A stretch of DNA of 56,819 nt from JAAXXJ01 sp964412455 (GTDB lineage Bacteria > Nitrospirota > UBA9217). Positions within the stretch are counted from its first letter, which is position 1; the number at the start of each line of letters is the position of its first letter. The stretch covers positions 1 through 56,819 of the forward strand of contig CAYPOT010000018.1 of NCBI GenBank assembly GCA_964412455.1, given 5' to 3'. Of the stretch, positions 25,760-34,272 are shown one piece after another. Below the pieces are notes generated by a model that was not told the origin of the DNA, did no database searches, and saw only the letters and a list, made by a program, of their open reading frames with translations. A program made the position numbers and the translations under genes.

Positions 25760-26857
25760 ATGAAACGAAAGCTGATCGCTACGGCAATTACCGGTTTGCT
25801 CGTCGTCGCCGTTTTCGGCATGCTCTACGCGCAAACGCTTACCTATGATTCAACGAACTTTAACGCCGACGCCCGGAAACTCCAGCCCGCGCCGGCAGGT
25901 CACACTGTGGGCAAGGACAACGGACCCGGCCAGGGCCTGCACAACTCCGGCGAGGACTGCGCTATTTGCCACACCACGAACGGCAAGGCCGGCAACTACG
26001 TGTTCACCGTCGGCGGCACGATCTACGAGGACCGGGCCGCCCGGAGGCCGCTCAAAGGCGCTGAAGTGATCCTCCAGGATTACGCGGGAAACATATTCAG
26101 CATGATGACAAATGAAGCCGGCAACTTCTGGACCTACAAGGAAATGGCGAGTAATCCTTACACTGTTGCGAGCCACAGCGGAACCACCCATTTACTCTTT
26201 ACGGTCAACTCCGACGGTACGGTGATTCCCGCTGATCCGTCGGATTCCCGCACATGGCTGTACAAGGCCTGGGTCAGGAACCCTGACGGCGCGGTCCGCC
26301 AGATGGTAACGATCGCCCCTGTAGGCGGATCAACCGGGGTCGTGCCGCGGATGAGCTGCAACATGCACCACTCGCCCTTCGGCAGTACCGGAGCCGCCTG
26401 GGCATCGCGGAAAAGCTCACTGACATTCTATCCATCGTCGTCGCTCAGCTTCCGGAAGCATATTCTGCCCATATTCGTCAGCAAGTGCGCTCCCTGCCAT
26501 GTTCCCGGCTCAAAAGCGACTCGGCTCGTTACGATGAGCGACATATACACACAAACCACCAATACCACGAACGTTCCTCTCACGAACGCGGCGATAACGT
26601 CCATTGATTACAGCAGCGGCCAGGATTTCACGTCCTACGCTGGTTCAATCTACACGAGCGGCTCGACGACAGTGACCAAGCAGGGCATCAGGAATTTCGT
26701 CAACATACCGGACCCGGATACGAGCCCGGTCCTTTCCAAGGCCATGCTCCAGACTGCCGGGACCGCGACCCATGCAGGCGGCACATTCTGGTCCGCCGTG
26801 GATGCTGATTACAAAGCGGTCAGGCAATGGATAGCCGAAGGCGCAAACAACAACTAA
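25760..26857 (+). CDS. Diheme c-type cytochrome-like exported protein
   Basis: A 365-residue protein with a signal peptide ('ATAITGLLVVAVFGMLYAQ') and two heme c sites, CAICH (67-71) and CAPCH (243-247). A further 'SCNMHH' (199-204) could bind metal. Between the hemes a segment resembles a carboxypeptidase-regulatory-like beta domain ('LKGAEVILQDYAGNIFSMMTNEAGNF'). The second site and the end ('AVDADYKAVRQWIAEGA') look like planctomycete-type or high-potential cytochrome c modules. GGAGGAAT precedes the ATG. It is probably the last gene of the unit that starts at 22392. Confidence 0.82.
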   Translation: MKRKLIATAITGLLVVAVFGMLYAQTLTYDSTNFNADARKLQPAPAGHTVGKDNGPGQGLHNSGEDCAICHTTNGKAGNYVFTVGGTIYEDRAARRPLKGAEVILQDYAGNIFSMMTNEAGNFWTYKEMASNPYTVASHSGTTHLLFTVNSDGTVIPADPSDSRTWLYKAWVRNPDGAVRQMVTIAPVGGSTGVVPRMSCNMHHSPFGSTGAAWASRKSSLTFYPSSSLSFRKHILPIFVSKCAPCHVPGSKATRLVTMSDIYTQTTNTTNVPLTNAAITSIDYSSGQDFTSYAGSIYTSGSTTVTKQGIRNFVNIPDPDTSPVLSKAMLQTAGTATHAGGTFWSAVDADYKAVRQWIAEGANNN

Positions 26858-26868
26858 AGTTTATTTGT

Positions 26869-26902
26869 CAGCGGGACCGGGCTTGCCAAGCCGGTCCCGC
26901 TG
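26869..26902. terminator. 12-bp stem hairpin after cytochrome gene
   Basis: CAGCGGGACCGG and CCGGTCCCGCTG pair perfectly around a 10-nt loop (GCTTGCCAAG). It sits just after the cytochrome stop with no strong T-run. The loop contains the TTGCCA that may serve as -35 of the next gene. Confidence 0.65.
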
Positions 26903-26916
26903 ATGTATCATGACCC
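26883..26916 (+). promoter_or_regulatory. Promoter inside the hairpin, leaderless start
   Basis: TTGCCA (26883-26888), 17 bp, TATCAT (26906-26911), then 5 nt to ATG 26917. No ribosome site is seen. A -35 in the hairpin loop would couple termination of one unit to initiation of the next. Confidence 0.5.
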
Positions 26917-27381
26917 ATGCATCGCGCCCTTTCTCCTTCGCTGCGACGAGCACGGATAGCACTGGCAGCCGCTGCACTCATCGCGTTCGGTTTCATCAGC
27001 GCATGCTCCCGGCAACCCCTCTACCCGGCCCCGCCGCTGTCCGGGTCCAATGTGGTCATTGATGTTTCTGCGCTTGCGCCCGAGGTCCCGCAGTTCTTCA
27101 CCTACCGTCATCGGGACCGGAACGTGAACTTTTTCGTCCTGAAGGTCCAGGACAAGGTCCTCTCTTTCCTCGATGCTTGCGTGACCTGTTATCCGAAAAA
27201 ACGCGGGTATCAGGAAAAGGACGGGTACGTCGTATGCCGTGCCTGCGATATGAGTTTCTCGGTGTACAAACTGGAGAAGGGCCTGGGGGGGTGCTATCCG
27301 ATCCGGGTAAGCGGCAGCATGGAAAAGGGAATCTATCTCATTCCCCTTGCAACTCTGGAAGGTCATGTGGATAAATTCTGA
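26917..27381 (+). CDS. DUF2318 lipoprotein (Fe-S or metal-binding)
   Basis: A 154-residue lipoprotein (lipobox 'FISAC', C30) of the DUF2318 family. The domain shows the paired cysteine knuckles 'DACVTCYPKKRGYQ' and 'YVVCRACDMSF', proposed to hold an Fe-S centre or metal. Relatives occur with membrane iron or copper transport proteins and with ABC permeases. Here a MacB-type ABC system lies 600 bp away on the other strand. Confidence 0.82.
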   Translation: MHRALSPSLRRARIALAAAALIAFGFISACSRQPLYPAPPLSGSNVVIDVSALAPEVPQFFTYRHRDRNVNFFVLKVQDKVLSFLDACVTCYPKKRGYQEKDGYVVCRACDMSFSVYKLEKGLGGCYPIRVSGSMEKGIYLIPLATLEGHVDKF

Positions 27382-27394
27382 TGACTCGCGAGGT

Positions 27395-27898
27395 CTAAAT
27401 ATAGCGGCACATCTTCGGTTCAGCGCCGAGGCGATAGAGAAGATTTGCCATGATGCAGAATCCGGTGAAGGCAAAGACGATGGTGGCTGAACCGACGAAT
27501 CCGGTAAAATAAAGCCAGCCAGGATGCACGAAGCGCGCAAGCATCGAGGAGATCGAAAGGTTCACGCCGACAAAGATATAGATATACCGCTCCAGGAACC
27601 ACTCATCGGTCTGCATGAAATACACGCTGCCCCATTTGCCGTTCTCCAGCGTCTTTTTATCCGGTACCAGCGGCTGTATGCCGCACCAGTACAGGACATT
27701 GCCGACGATGCAGAAACCTGTCAGCGCGACACAGATGGAACACAGGCCGACGAACAGGATCGAGAACGCCCAGTTCGGATGGTGGGTTGCAACCAGGAGC
27801 GAACTGACAAGAACGTCGGTCCCGGCGATGAGCCAGACCAGCCGTTCAAGGTACCACCAGTTCGTCTTGACCATAAATATCCCCGAACGCTTCTCCAT
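27395..27898 (-). CDS. Membrane protein with two DUF2892-like repeats
   Basis: A 167-residue inner-membrane protein made of two homologous halves, each with two membrane helices: 'WWYLERLVWLIAGTDVL...LTGFCIVGNVLYWCGIQP' and 'EWFLERYIYIFVGVNLS...FTGFCIMANLLYRLGAEP'. Both halves resemble DUF2892 (YgaP-type membrane domain). GGAGG is upstream of the ATG. It converges with the DUF2318 gene with 13 bp between stops. Function is unknown, and an internal duplication is evident. Confidence 0.78.
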   Translation of the reverse strand: MEKRSGIFMVKTNWWYLERLVWLIAGTDVLVSSLLVATHHPNWAFSILFVGLCSICVALTGFCIVGNVLYWCGIQPLVPDKKTLENGKWGSVYFMQTDEWFLERYIYIFVGVNLSISSMLARFVHPGWLYFTGFVGSATIVFAFTGFCIMANLLYRLGAEPKMCRYI

Positions 27899-27992
27899 GA
27901 GAAATATCCTCCGGTCCCTGATGTGCTCGCCCCTGCTCTGATGTCTAGTATAGCAAAAGAATCACATCAGGCTTCCCGTTGCCGCATTTATT

Positions 27993-29201
27993 TCATTCGT
28001 AGCGCAGCGCCGTTATCGGGTCCTGGAGCGAGGCCTTGCGGGCCGGGTACACGCCGAAGAACACTCCCACTGCCATGGAGAACGTGAAGGCCATGACGAT
28101 GGACCAGAGCGAAACGCTCGTGGGAAGCACGGTAACGAACATCGGTATCAGGAGCGCGATGCCGACGCCCAGCAGAATGCCGATAATGCCCCCGACCCCG
28201 GAAAGCGTAATGGCCTCGATCAGGAACTGCGCCATGATGTCGCTGTTCCGGGCGCCGATGGCCTTTCGGATGCCGATCTCGCGGGTCCGTTCCCGCACGG
28301 AGACCAGCATGATGTTCATGATGCCGATGCCTCCTACGAGCAGCGATATCCCGGCGATCCCGCCAAGCACCGCCGTCAGCACGCCGAGGATCGTGTCCAT
28401 GGTCGAGAGCATGGCGCCCTGGGTCTGGATGGTGAAATCCTCCTTGTGCGCATGGCGCCTGATCAGGATATTCTTGATCTGGGCGATGGCTCGCTCGACA
28501 TCCTCCGCCCGCGGCGTCGAAGCGAGGATCTCGAACAGCGAATCGGTGTCGAAAAGCTCCTGGCCGCTGGTTACGGGTATGAAAATAACATCATCGACGT
28601 CCCAACCCAGGCTCGTTCCCTTCTTCTGCATCACCCCGACGACGCGATAACGCGCATCGGATAGCATGACCACCTGCCCGAGAGCGTTCTGATTGCCGAA
28701 CAGCTGCTCCTTTACCTTGGTGCCCAGCACAGCGACCTTTGCCTTGGTATCGACATCGTTCTGAGACACATAGCTGCCGATCCCGATGAAGAGGTTTCTC
28801 ACCCGCTGGAATTCCGGCGTCGTGCCGATCACCATCGTATCGCGGCCGAGGTCCCTGAACTTGATCCTGCCCGTGCCGAGCACGATGGGGACGGCGTCGG
28901 TCAGCAGCCAGGCGCGCCGGCGGAGCGCCTGGGCGTCGTCATAGGTCAGTTTTCTGACCGTCCCAGCAGACGGCGGGTGGAATCCGCCGCTGGTCGTGGT
29001 CTTGCCCGGGGTGATGATAAGCAGGTTCGTACCCAGGCCGGTCAGCTCCTTGGTGATGTAGACGCGTGCCCCCTCGCCGATGGAAACCAGCAATATGACG
29101 GCGAGTACGCCGATGATCACCCCGAGCATGGTGAGGCCGGACCGCATCTTGTTCGAGAGGATCGCCTCGAGCGCTACCCTGAAAGTTTCAAGGAAGTTCA
29201 T
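27993..29201 (-). CDS. MacB-type ABC transporter permease
   Basis: A 402-residue FtsX/MacB-fold permease from ATG 29201, which overlaps the ATPase stop as ATGA. It has an N-terminal helix ('MRSGLTMLGVIIGVLAVILL'), a large periplasmic MacB core domain (about 55-260) and three C-terminal helices with the signature 'VGGIGIMNIMLVSVRERTREIGIRKAIGA'. It should act with the ATPase at 29198 and the adaptor at 30017 to push a substrate (peptide, lipid, macrolide or siderophore) through an outer-membrane channel. Confidence 0.94.
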   Translation of the reverse strand: MNFLETFRVALEAILSNKMRSGLTMLGVIIGVLAVILLVSIGEGARVYITKELTGLGTNLLIITPGKTTTSGGFHPPSAGTVRKLTYDDAQALRRRAWLLTDAVPIVLGTGRIKFRDLGRDTMVIGTTPEFQRVRNLFIGIGSYVSQNDVDTKAKVAVLGTKVKEQLFGNQNALGQVVMLSDARYRVVGVMQKKGTSLGWDVDDVIFIPVTSGQELFDTDSLFEILASTPRAEDVERAIAQIKNILIRRHAHKEDFTIQTQGAMLSTMDTILGVLTAVLGGIAGISLLVGGIGIMNIMLVSVRERTREIGIRKAIGARNSDIMAQFLIEAITLSGVGGIIGILLGVGIALLIPMFVTVLPTSVSLWSIVMAFTFSMAVGVFFGVYPARKASLQDPITALRYE

Positions 29202-29875
29202 GTTGCCACCTGGTCCCCGACGACCTTTCCGTCCTTGAGGTTGATGATCCGCTTGCATCGTGCGGCGACATCATGGTCATGGGTCACGATCATGATGGTG
29301 ACGCCCTGGTTGTTCAGGTCCACCAGGATGTTCAGTATCTCTTCACCGGAACGGCTGTCCAGGTTGCCTGTCGGCTCATCCGCGAGCAGGAGCGGCGGGT
29401 TGTTCACGAGCGCCCGGGCAATGGCCACGCGCTGCTGCTGGCCGCCGGAAAGTTCCGTGGGTTTGTGTTCCATGCGGTCCCCGAGCCCGACCTTTTCCAG
29501 GACCGGCACTGCCCGTTCGGTCCTGCCTTTCGCGGGAATGCCGCTGTAAACGAGCGGCATTTCCACGTTCTTGAGGGCGCTGAAGCGAGGAAGAAGATTG
29601 AACGACTGGAACACGAAACCGATCTTCGCGTTCCGGACGTGGGCGAGCTCATCATCGTTCATGGCGCTGATCTCGCGGGTTTCAAAGGTATAGGTCCCGC
29701 TCGTCGGCCGGTCGAGACAGCCCAGAACGTTCATGAGCGTGGACTTTCCCGAGCCCGACGGCCCCATGATGGCTATGAGTTCGCCCGCGTTCACCGTAAG
29801 TGATACGCCGCAAAGCGCGCAGATCTCCATCTCGCCCATGCGGTAGTTCTTGGATATGTTGGAGAGATGGATCAT
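29198..29875 (-). CDS. MacB/LolD-type ABC transporter ATPase
   Basis: A 225-residue ABC ATPase with Walker A GPSGSGKST (38-46), Q-loop 'FVFQSFNLLPRF', signature LSGGQQQRVAIARAL, Walker B 'PLLLADEPTGNLDS' and the H-loop 'THDHD'. This subfamily partners with FtsX-fold permeases. It overlaps the permease by 4 bp. A 140-bp AT-rich repeat separates it from the adaptor gene, yet the order adaptor-ATPase-permease is the classical one. Confidence 0.96.
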   Translation of the reverse strand: MIHLSNISKNYRMGEMEICALCGVSLTVNAGELIAIMGPSGSGKSTLMNVLGCLDRPTSGTYTFETREISAMNDDELAHVRNAKIGFVFQSFNLLPRFSALKNVEMPLVYSGIPAKGRTERAVPVLEKVGLGDRMEHKPTELSGGQQQRVAIARALVNNPPLLLADEPTGNLDSRSGEEILNILVDLNNQGVTIMIVTHDHDVAARCKRIINLKDGKVVGDQVAT

Positions 29876-29878
29876 GAA

Positions 29879-30003
29879 AATGGCGACAGAATTTCAAATG
29901 GTAAATATCAAACTGCAAATTTGCGGTATGGCCAATGGCCATTTCTTTTGCATTATCTTATTCTAAATTTGAACTTTGCAATTTCCAATTTGCAACTTGC
30001 AAT
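29879..30003. repeat. AT-rich low-complexity intergenic repeat
   Basis: A and T words such as 'CAAACTGCAAATTTGCGG' and 'CAATTTCCAATTTGCAAC' are self-complementary in several registers. It lies between the MacA-like and ABC ATPase genes and resembles 18961-19110 and 49126-49200. Confidence 0.5.
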
Positions 30004-30016
30004 GTTTTACTCGGTC

Positions 30017-31135
30017 TCACTCGATCCCCACCTTCACGCCGTCCTTCAACCCCTCGGCCTCGGGCGTGGTGACGATATATTCTCCTGCAGAAAGTCCCTG
30101 TTTTATCTCGGTGTTGATCCAGTTGCTTTCCCCTGCCTCCACGGGACGCAAACGCACGCGGGTGACGGCGCCGGCAGCAAGACCCTTGTCTTCGGCGACA
30201 TAGACCTGCTTCTTCCCTTCCCGCTCAATGATGGCCTGGGATGGCGCGGAGAGAACGTCCTTGAGCGTCGTGATGAGGATCTCTACGTCGGCGGACATCC
30301 CCGGCTTGATCCTGGCGTCCTTCGAACTGAAATAGATCCATACATCCGCGGTCCTTGTTTCGAGCTTGCCGCCGCTGACGATGGGCGAGATCCTGCGGAT
30401 AGAGCCATCGAACTTCTCACCGGCAAAAGCGTCGATCGTAATGTTCACCGGAAGCTTCAGCCGAAGCCTGCCCACGTCAACCTCATCGATCGTGGCCAGT
30501 ACGTAGATCCGGTTGGGGTCCACGATGGTCACGATCTGTTTGCCCGGCAGCAGAAGCTCCCCTACTTCCGTGTATTTCTTCGATACGACGCCGCGAAAAG
30601 GGGCCTTGATGAAGGAATAATTCTTCTTTACCCTGACATCGTCCCGGGAGGCCTCGTACTGGGACCGCGCAACCTCATAGGACCTGCGCGCGCTTTCGTG
30701 GTCCTGCTGGGAGATCATCCCCTTGGAGAAAAGGTCCTCTGACCGTTTCAGGTTCTTCTCCGCTTCCTCATAGGTGGCCTTGCTCTGGGCCAGGAGGCTC
30801 TCGGATTGGACCGATTCTTCCGTAAGGTCAAGCCTCGCGATAAGTTGTCCCTGTTGGACCCGGTCCCCCTCCCTGACCGGCAGCTCGACGACCTTGCCGG
30901 TACGCTGCGCGGAAAGCACGACCTCGTATTCCGATTTGATGGTCGACGTGGTCGTTGCGTTCACGATAACGCGAAGTTCTCCCGGTTTGAGCTCAAGGAC
31001 CTTCACCGGTATCGGTTTCTTGCCGGTCAGCAGTATGATAAGGACGATGACCGCGACAGCGGCAACCGCCCAGAGGATCTTCTTGTTCTTGAACGAGATC
31101 ACGTTCTTGACCCCTGTTCTTCGTCGATCTGCCAT
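30017..31135 (-). CDS. MacA-like periplasmic adaptor (HlyD family)
   Basis: A 372-residue membrane-fusion protein: cytoplasmic start, one membrane helix ('ILWAVAAVAVIVLIILL'), barrel-sandwich lipoyl halves ('GKVVELPVREGDRVQQGQLIARLD' and 'APFRGVVSKKYTEVGELLLPG') around an alpha-helical hairpin (about 110-170), a beta-barrel and a membrane-proximal domain. It links the ABC permease to an outer-membrane channel. It overlaps the upstream SRPBCC gene by 37 bp. The RND/TolC operon at 39-43.5 kb lacks an adaptor, but this one is of MacA type. Confidence 0.93.
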   Translation of the reverse strand: MADRRRTGVKNVISFKNKKILWAVAAVAVIVLIILLTGKKPIPVKVLELKPGELRVIVNATTTSTIKSEYEVVLSAQRTGKVVELPVREGDRVQQGQLIARLDLTEESVQSESLLAQSKATYEEAEKNLKRSEDLFSKGMISQQDHESARRSYEVARSQYEASRDDVRVKKNYSFIKAPFRGVVSKKYTEVGELLLPGKQIVTIVDPNRIYVLATIDEVDVGRLRLKLPVNITIDAFAGEKFDGSIRRISPIVSGGKLETRTADVWIYFSSKDARIKPGMSADVEILITTLKDVLSAPSQAIIEREGKKQVYVAEDKGLAAGAVTRVRLRPVEAGESNWINTEIKQGLSAGEYIVTTPEAEGLKDGVKVGIE

Positions 31136-31560
31136 TCCAGTTCTTCTTTGATGTTCTTAATGAACTTCTTCTTAACTTCACGCAGCTTTTCAGCCACCAC
31201 AATGTCCTGCAGCATGGCGAACGGCCCGGTCACATGCCCTTCCAAGCTGTAGGTGACCTCGGTCACGTCATCGGAGATCTTTTTCAGGATGACGTCACCC
31301 GACATGTGAATATCGCCTCCGCTCCCGATCCACGAGAGCTGTTCGAACTCTTTGTACACCGTGGTATGCGTCTTCAACTCTACGTTCCTGGCAAAAGGTC
31401 CGAAGGTCACCCGCACGTTCCAGATCGCATCCAGCTCGTCGATAATTTTTATCCCTTTACATCCCGGGAAGAGACAACCCACTTCGTTCCGGTCGGACAT
31501 GAAGGACCAGACAGCCCTCACCGGCAGGTTGACCTTGAATATGGATTCTACTTTCGGCAT
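31099..31560 (-). CDS. SRPBCC (CoxG-like) domain protein
   Basis: A 153-residue START/Bet v1-like protein: 'MPKVESIFKVNLPVRAVWSFMSD', 'VGCLFPGCKGIKIID' and 'SGDVILKKISDDVTEVTYSLEGHVTGPFAMLQ' match the CoxG/polyketide-cyclase shape with a hydrophobic pocket. No CO dehydrogenase genes are near. Its position ahead of the MacAB-type genes, with a 37-bp overlap, suggests binding of a hydrophobic ligand related to the transporter, which is speculative. Confidence 0.82.
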   Translation of the reverse strand: MPKVESIFKVNLPVRAVWSFMSDRNEVGCLFPGCKGIKIIDELDAIWNVRVTFGPFARNVELKTHTTVYKEFEQLSWIGSGGDIHMSGDVILKKISDDVTEVTYSLEGHVTGPFAMLQDIVVAEKLREVKKKFIKNIKEELEWQIDEEQGSRT

Positions 31561-31670
31561 GGTACCGTTCCTCTCCGATCCCCCTTACCTGCATGAGGGA
31601 TCGCGCATCGTCGTGACGTTCCCGGCCTTTCGATCGTTGCATGCGCAGTTTGAGTATAACATAGATGTCC

Positions 31671-31704
31671 TTGCAATTAGCGAACAGGTATTGTATAAGA
31701 AAAC
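31671..31704 (+). promoter_or_regulatory. Sigma-70 promoter, leaderless start of PAP2 gene
   Basis: TTGCAA (31671-31676), 17 bp, TATAAG (31694-31699), then 5 nt to ATG 31705. No ribosome site precedes the start. Confidence 0.65.
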
Positions 31705-32610
31705 ATGCACGGGAACTTCAAGCCTGTCGACCTGCTCTCGATCGTTTTCATCTCGTTCATGGCCGCGGTCACGCTCTTCGCGATGCCCCGTCTTCCCCAC
31801 GGCGGATGGCTGATCGCCCGCTATGTCGTTCTCATGGCTGCACTGGTCTTCATCAGCCGCTCTGCCGGGCGGCACGATTCGGCGAAATGGACACGCACGC
31901 TCCATGCCTTTCTGCCTGTCTTCCTTATTCCCGTCCTGTTCGACAGCATGGGAGACCTCATCCCCTGGATATGGTCGTCCTATTTTGACGATCTGCTTAT
32001 CACCATGGACTTCAGCCTCTTCGGCGGTCATCACCCGACGGTCCTGCTCGAACAGTTCATCCATCCCTGGCTCACGACCATTATGCAGTTCGCCTATATC
32101 GGCTATTATCCCATGGCAGTGGTATTGGGCGCCGTACTTTTCACGAAAAAGGACAAGACCGATTTCGGCGTAGCGATCTTTGGCATCACCCTTTGTTTCT
32201 ATTTGTCCTACCTTGGGTATCTGTTCTTCCCGGCGGTCGGCCCCCGGTTCACGCTCGCGCACCTGCAGACCCAGGACCTCGCGGCCAGCCCGCTCGTGGT
32301 CGCCATTCAGGAGACGCTGAACACGCTGGAGAACACCAAGACCGACGCCTTCCCCAGCGGTCACACCGCGGTCGCCCTGATGACGCTCTACTACGCCTGG
32401 AAGTTCCGGGAACGGGCCCTTGTCGCCCTGCTCGTACCCGCGGTCGCCGGCCTCATCGTTTCCACGGTCTATCTCCGTTACCACTATGTCATTGATGTCA
32501 TTGCCGGCATCGCGCTCACGGCGTTGACCATATCCCTGGCCCCGCCGCTCTCCGCCTGGTTCCTACGCGTTGCCGGCAAGACGCGCGATCAACTCCATCA
32601 CCCCTCCTGA
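31705..32610 (+). CDS. PAP2 family membrane phosphatase/phosphotransferase (Aur1-like)
   Basis: A 301-residue integral membrane enzyme with about six helices. The catalytic pieces are 'FFPAVGPRFT' (the GPR motif of inositol-phosphotransferase-like PAP2 proteins), 'FPSGHTAVALM' and 'YLRYHYVIDVIAG'. This branch includes yeast Aur1, which makes inositol phosphorylceramide, as well as simple lipid phosphatases. Next to serine palmitoyltransferase and acyltransferase genes, a role in making or removing a sphingolipid head group is a reasonable inference. Its end overlaps the convergent lipid kinase gene by 48 bp. Confidence 0.86.
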   Translation: MHGNFKPVDLLSIVFISFMAAVTLFAMPRLPHGGWLIARYVVLMAALVFISRSAGRHDSAKWTRTLHAFLPVFLIPVLFDSMGDLIPWIWSSYFDDLLITMDFSLFGGHHPTVLLEQFIHPWLTTIMQFAYIGYYPMAVVLGAVLFTKKDKTDFGVAIFGITLCFYLSYLGYLFFPAVGPRFTLAHLQTQDLAASPLVVAIQETLNTLENTKTDAFPSGHTAVALMTLYYAWKFRERALVALLVPAVAGLIVSTVYLRYHYVIDVIAGIALTALTISLAPPLSAWFLRVAGKTRDQLHHPS

Positions 32611-33156
32611 GACCAGGGGGATGACAAGATTGTCGTTCACGGGCAGAGGGACCAGTTCGATACCTGCGGCGGCAATGGCGCCGGCCAGAACAATGCCGTA
32701 CATAATGTGGACGCCGGTTAAAGGAAGCAGGAAACCCACGGTCGCGGCAACCGCCACAAATGCAAGCGTACCCTCAAGACTCTTCACTCCCGATATCTTC
32801 GTTCTTCCATACCGCTCCCCCACCGCTGTCGCCGCGACATCGCCGAACGCGAGAAAGCAGATCGCCGCCGTCGCAATATCGGTCCGGTAAAGAAAGAGCG
32901 TCAGCCCGATGCCCAGCACGTAGGGTGCCGTACCGGTCAGTTTGTTTTCCTCATTCTTCCGGATGAAGCTGCTGAACCGGGTCTGAATGAACTGGTTGAA
33001 AGCGGGAACCTTGAGGCGTGTGATGTCCATGGCAAGAACGACCACGACGAGGATAGCATAGCAGATCAGCGCGTTCTGCCGTCCCAACAGGTAATAGAGC
33101 GACAGCAGTCCGAGGCCGCCAAGGAGATGATAGAGCTTGCGTCCGAGATGTTTCAT
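32563..33156 (-). CDS. CTP-type lipid kinase (dolichol kinase/Dgk1/SEC59-like)
   Basis: A 197-residue membrane protein with 6-7 helices. The signature 'CFLAFGDVAATAVGERYGRTKISGVKSLEGTLA' matches the SEC59/Dgk1/VTE5 family, which phosphorylates dolichol, diacylglycerol or phytol using CTP. It starts 3 bp after the GNAT gene, in the same unit. A lipid intermediate of the neighbouring sphingolipid-like pathway is a candidate substrate. No assay-free evidence chooses among lipids. Confidence 0.83.
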   Translation of the reverse strand: MKHLGRKLYHLLGGLGLLSLYYLLGRQNALICYAILVVVVLAMDITRLKVPAFNQFIQTRFSSFIRKNEENKLTGTAPYVLGIGLTLFLYRTDIATAAICFLAFGDVAATAVGERYGRTKISGVKSLEGTLAFVAVAATVGFLLPLTGVHIMYGIVLAGAIAAAGIELVPLPVNDNLVIPLVSGGVMELIARLAGNA

Positions 33157-33159
33157 GAT

Positions 33160-34272
33160 CTATATCTTCTTCTCGTAGATCCGGTATTTCTTGTACAGTT
33201 TCCCGCCCATGTGTTCGCAACTCCTTCGCATCAGGAGATTGTCCTCGAGGATCCAGGACAACTCCGCCCGCTCATAGCCCCCTTTGCTTATGGCATTTAA
33301 TCCCTCGAGATAGAGAATGCCTTCGATGCCCCTTCTCCGGTATTCCTCCTTCACCCCCATGGTCAGAACGCGGACGGCGCTGATCTTCCGGGAATACCAC
33401 AGGAACTTCATGAGCCCGATCGGGCCGAGCCTGCCGTTGACCCGGCGGAGGACCTGGTTGTAATCCGGCACCGCCATGTAGAACGCGGCGGGATCTCCGT
33501 TCACCTCCGCCATGATGAGCAGTTCCGGCACGATAAGCGGTTTGAGCCTTTTCGCCATGGACGAGATCTCTTCGTCGGTCATGGGGACGAATCCCCAGTT
33601 GTGGCTCCACGCGGAGTTATAAATGTCCTTCACGATCTCCAGCTCGCGTTGAAAGTTTTTCATGTTCGCCGGACGCACGGTGAGCCCGGGGACCTTCGCC
33701 CGCACTCCCTTGGCAAGCCGTTCAAGCCTCCCACCTGCCGATACGTCCTTGATGATCGACAGGTAGGCATAGAGGTCCTTGGCCTTGACCAGGCCGCACC
33801 GCTCTATATAGTCGAGATAGTACGGCGGGGTATAGGTCATCATGATCATCGGCGGTGAATCGAATCCCTCAAGCAGGAAACCGCATTCATCGTTCGTGGA
33901 GAGGTTCATGGGGCCGCGCATGATCTCGATGTCCCGTTCATTCAGCCAGGCGGATGCCGTTTCAAGGAGCTTTGCTGCGATGGTCGGATCAGGCAGGCAT
34001 TCAAAGAAACCGAAGAATCCCGCCTGTTCCTTGTGGGTGTTGATGTGATTGCGGTCGATGATCGCCGTTATCCTGCCGACAACGTTCTCCCCCTCCTTAG
34101 CGAGGAAGCAGGCGGCCTCGGCGTGATGGAAGAAGGGGTTCTTCTCGCCCAGGATGAACTCCATATCGCTGATGAGCGGCGGCACCCAGTTCGGATTCCC
34201 CTCATACACCGCCCAGGGGAAGCGGATGAACTGCGACAGACCTTTCTTGTCGGAAACGATCTCTATATGCAT
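33160..34272 (-). CDS. GNAT acyltransferase (bacterial ceramide synthase candidate)
   Basis: A 370-residue GNAT-fold protein. The start 'FIRFPWAVYEGNPNWVPPLISD' and the acyl-CoA region 'LTMGVKEEYRRRGIEGILYLEGLNA' (the RRxGI loop) mark the long GNAT type that bacterial genomes place beside serine palmitoyltransferase. The bacterial ceramide synthase known from Caulobacter is a GNAT-type enzyme, so N-acylation of a sphingoid base is the proposed role. The gene lies between spt and the lipid kinase, with 3 bp to the latter. Confidence 0.72.
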   Translation of the reverse strand: MHIEIVSDKKGLSQFIRFPWAVYEGNPNWVPPLISDMEFILGEKNPFFHHAEAACFLAKEGENVVGRITAIIDRNHINTHKEQAGFFGFFECLPDPTIAAKLLETASAWLNERDIEIMRGPMNLSTNDECGFLLEGFDSPPMIMMTYTPPYYLDYIERCGLVKAKDLYAYLSIIKDVSAGGRLERLAKGVRAKVPGLTVRPANMKNFQRELEIVKDIYNSAWSHNWGFVPMTDEEISSMAKRLKPLIVPELLIMAEVNGDPAAFYMAVPDYNQVLRRVNGRLGPIGLMKFLWYSRKISAVRVLTMGVKEEYRRRGIEGILYLEGLNAISKGGYERAELSWILEDNLLMRRSCEHMGGKLYKKYRIYEKKI

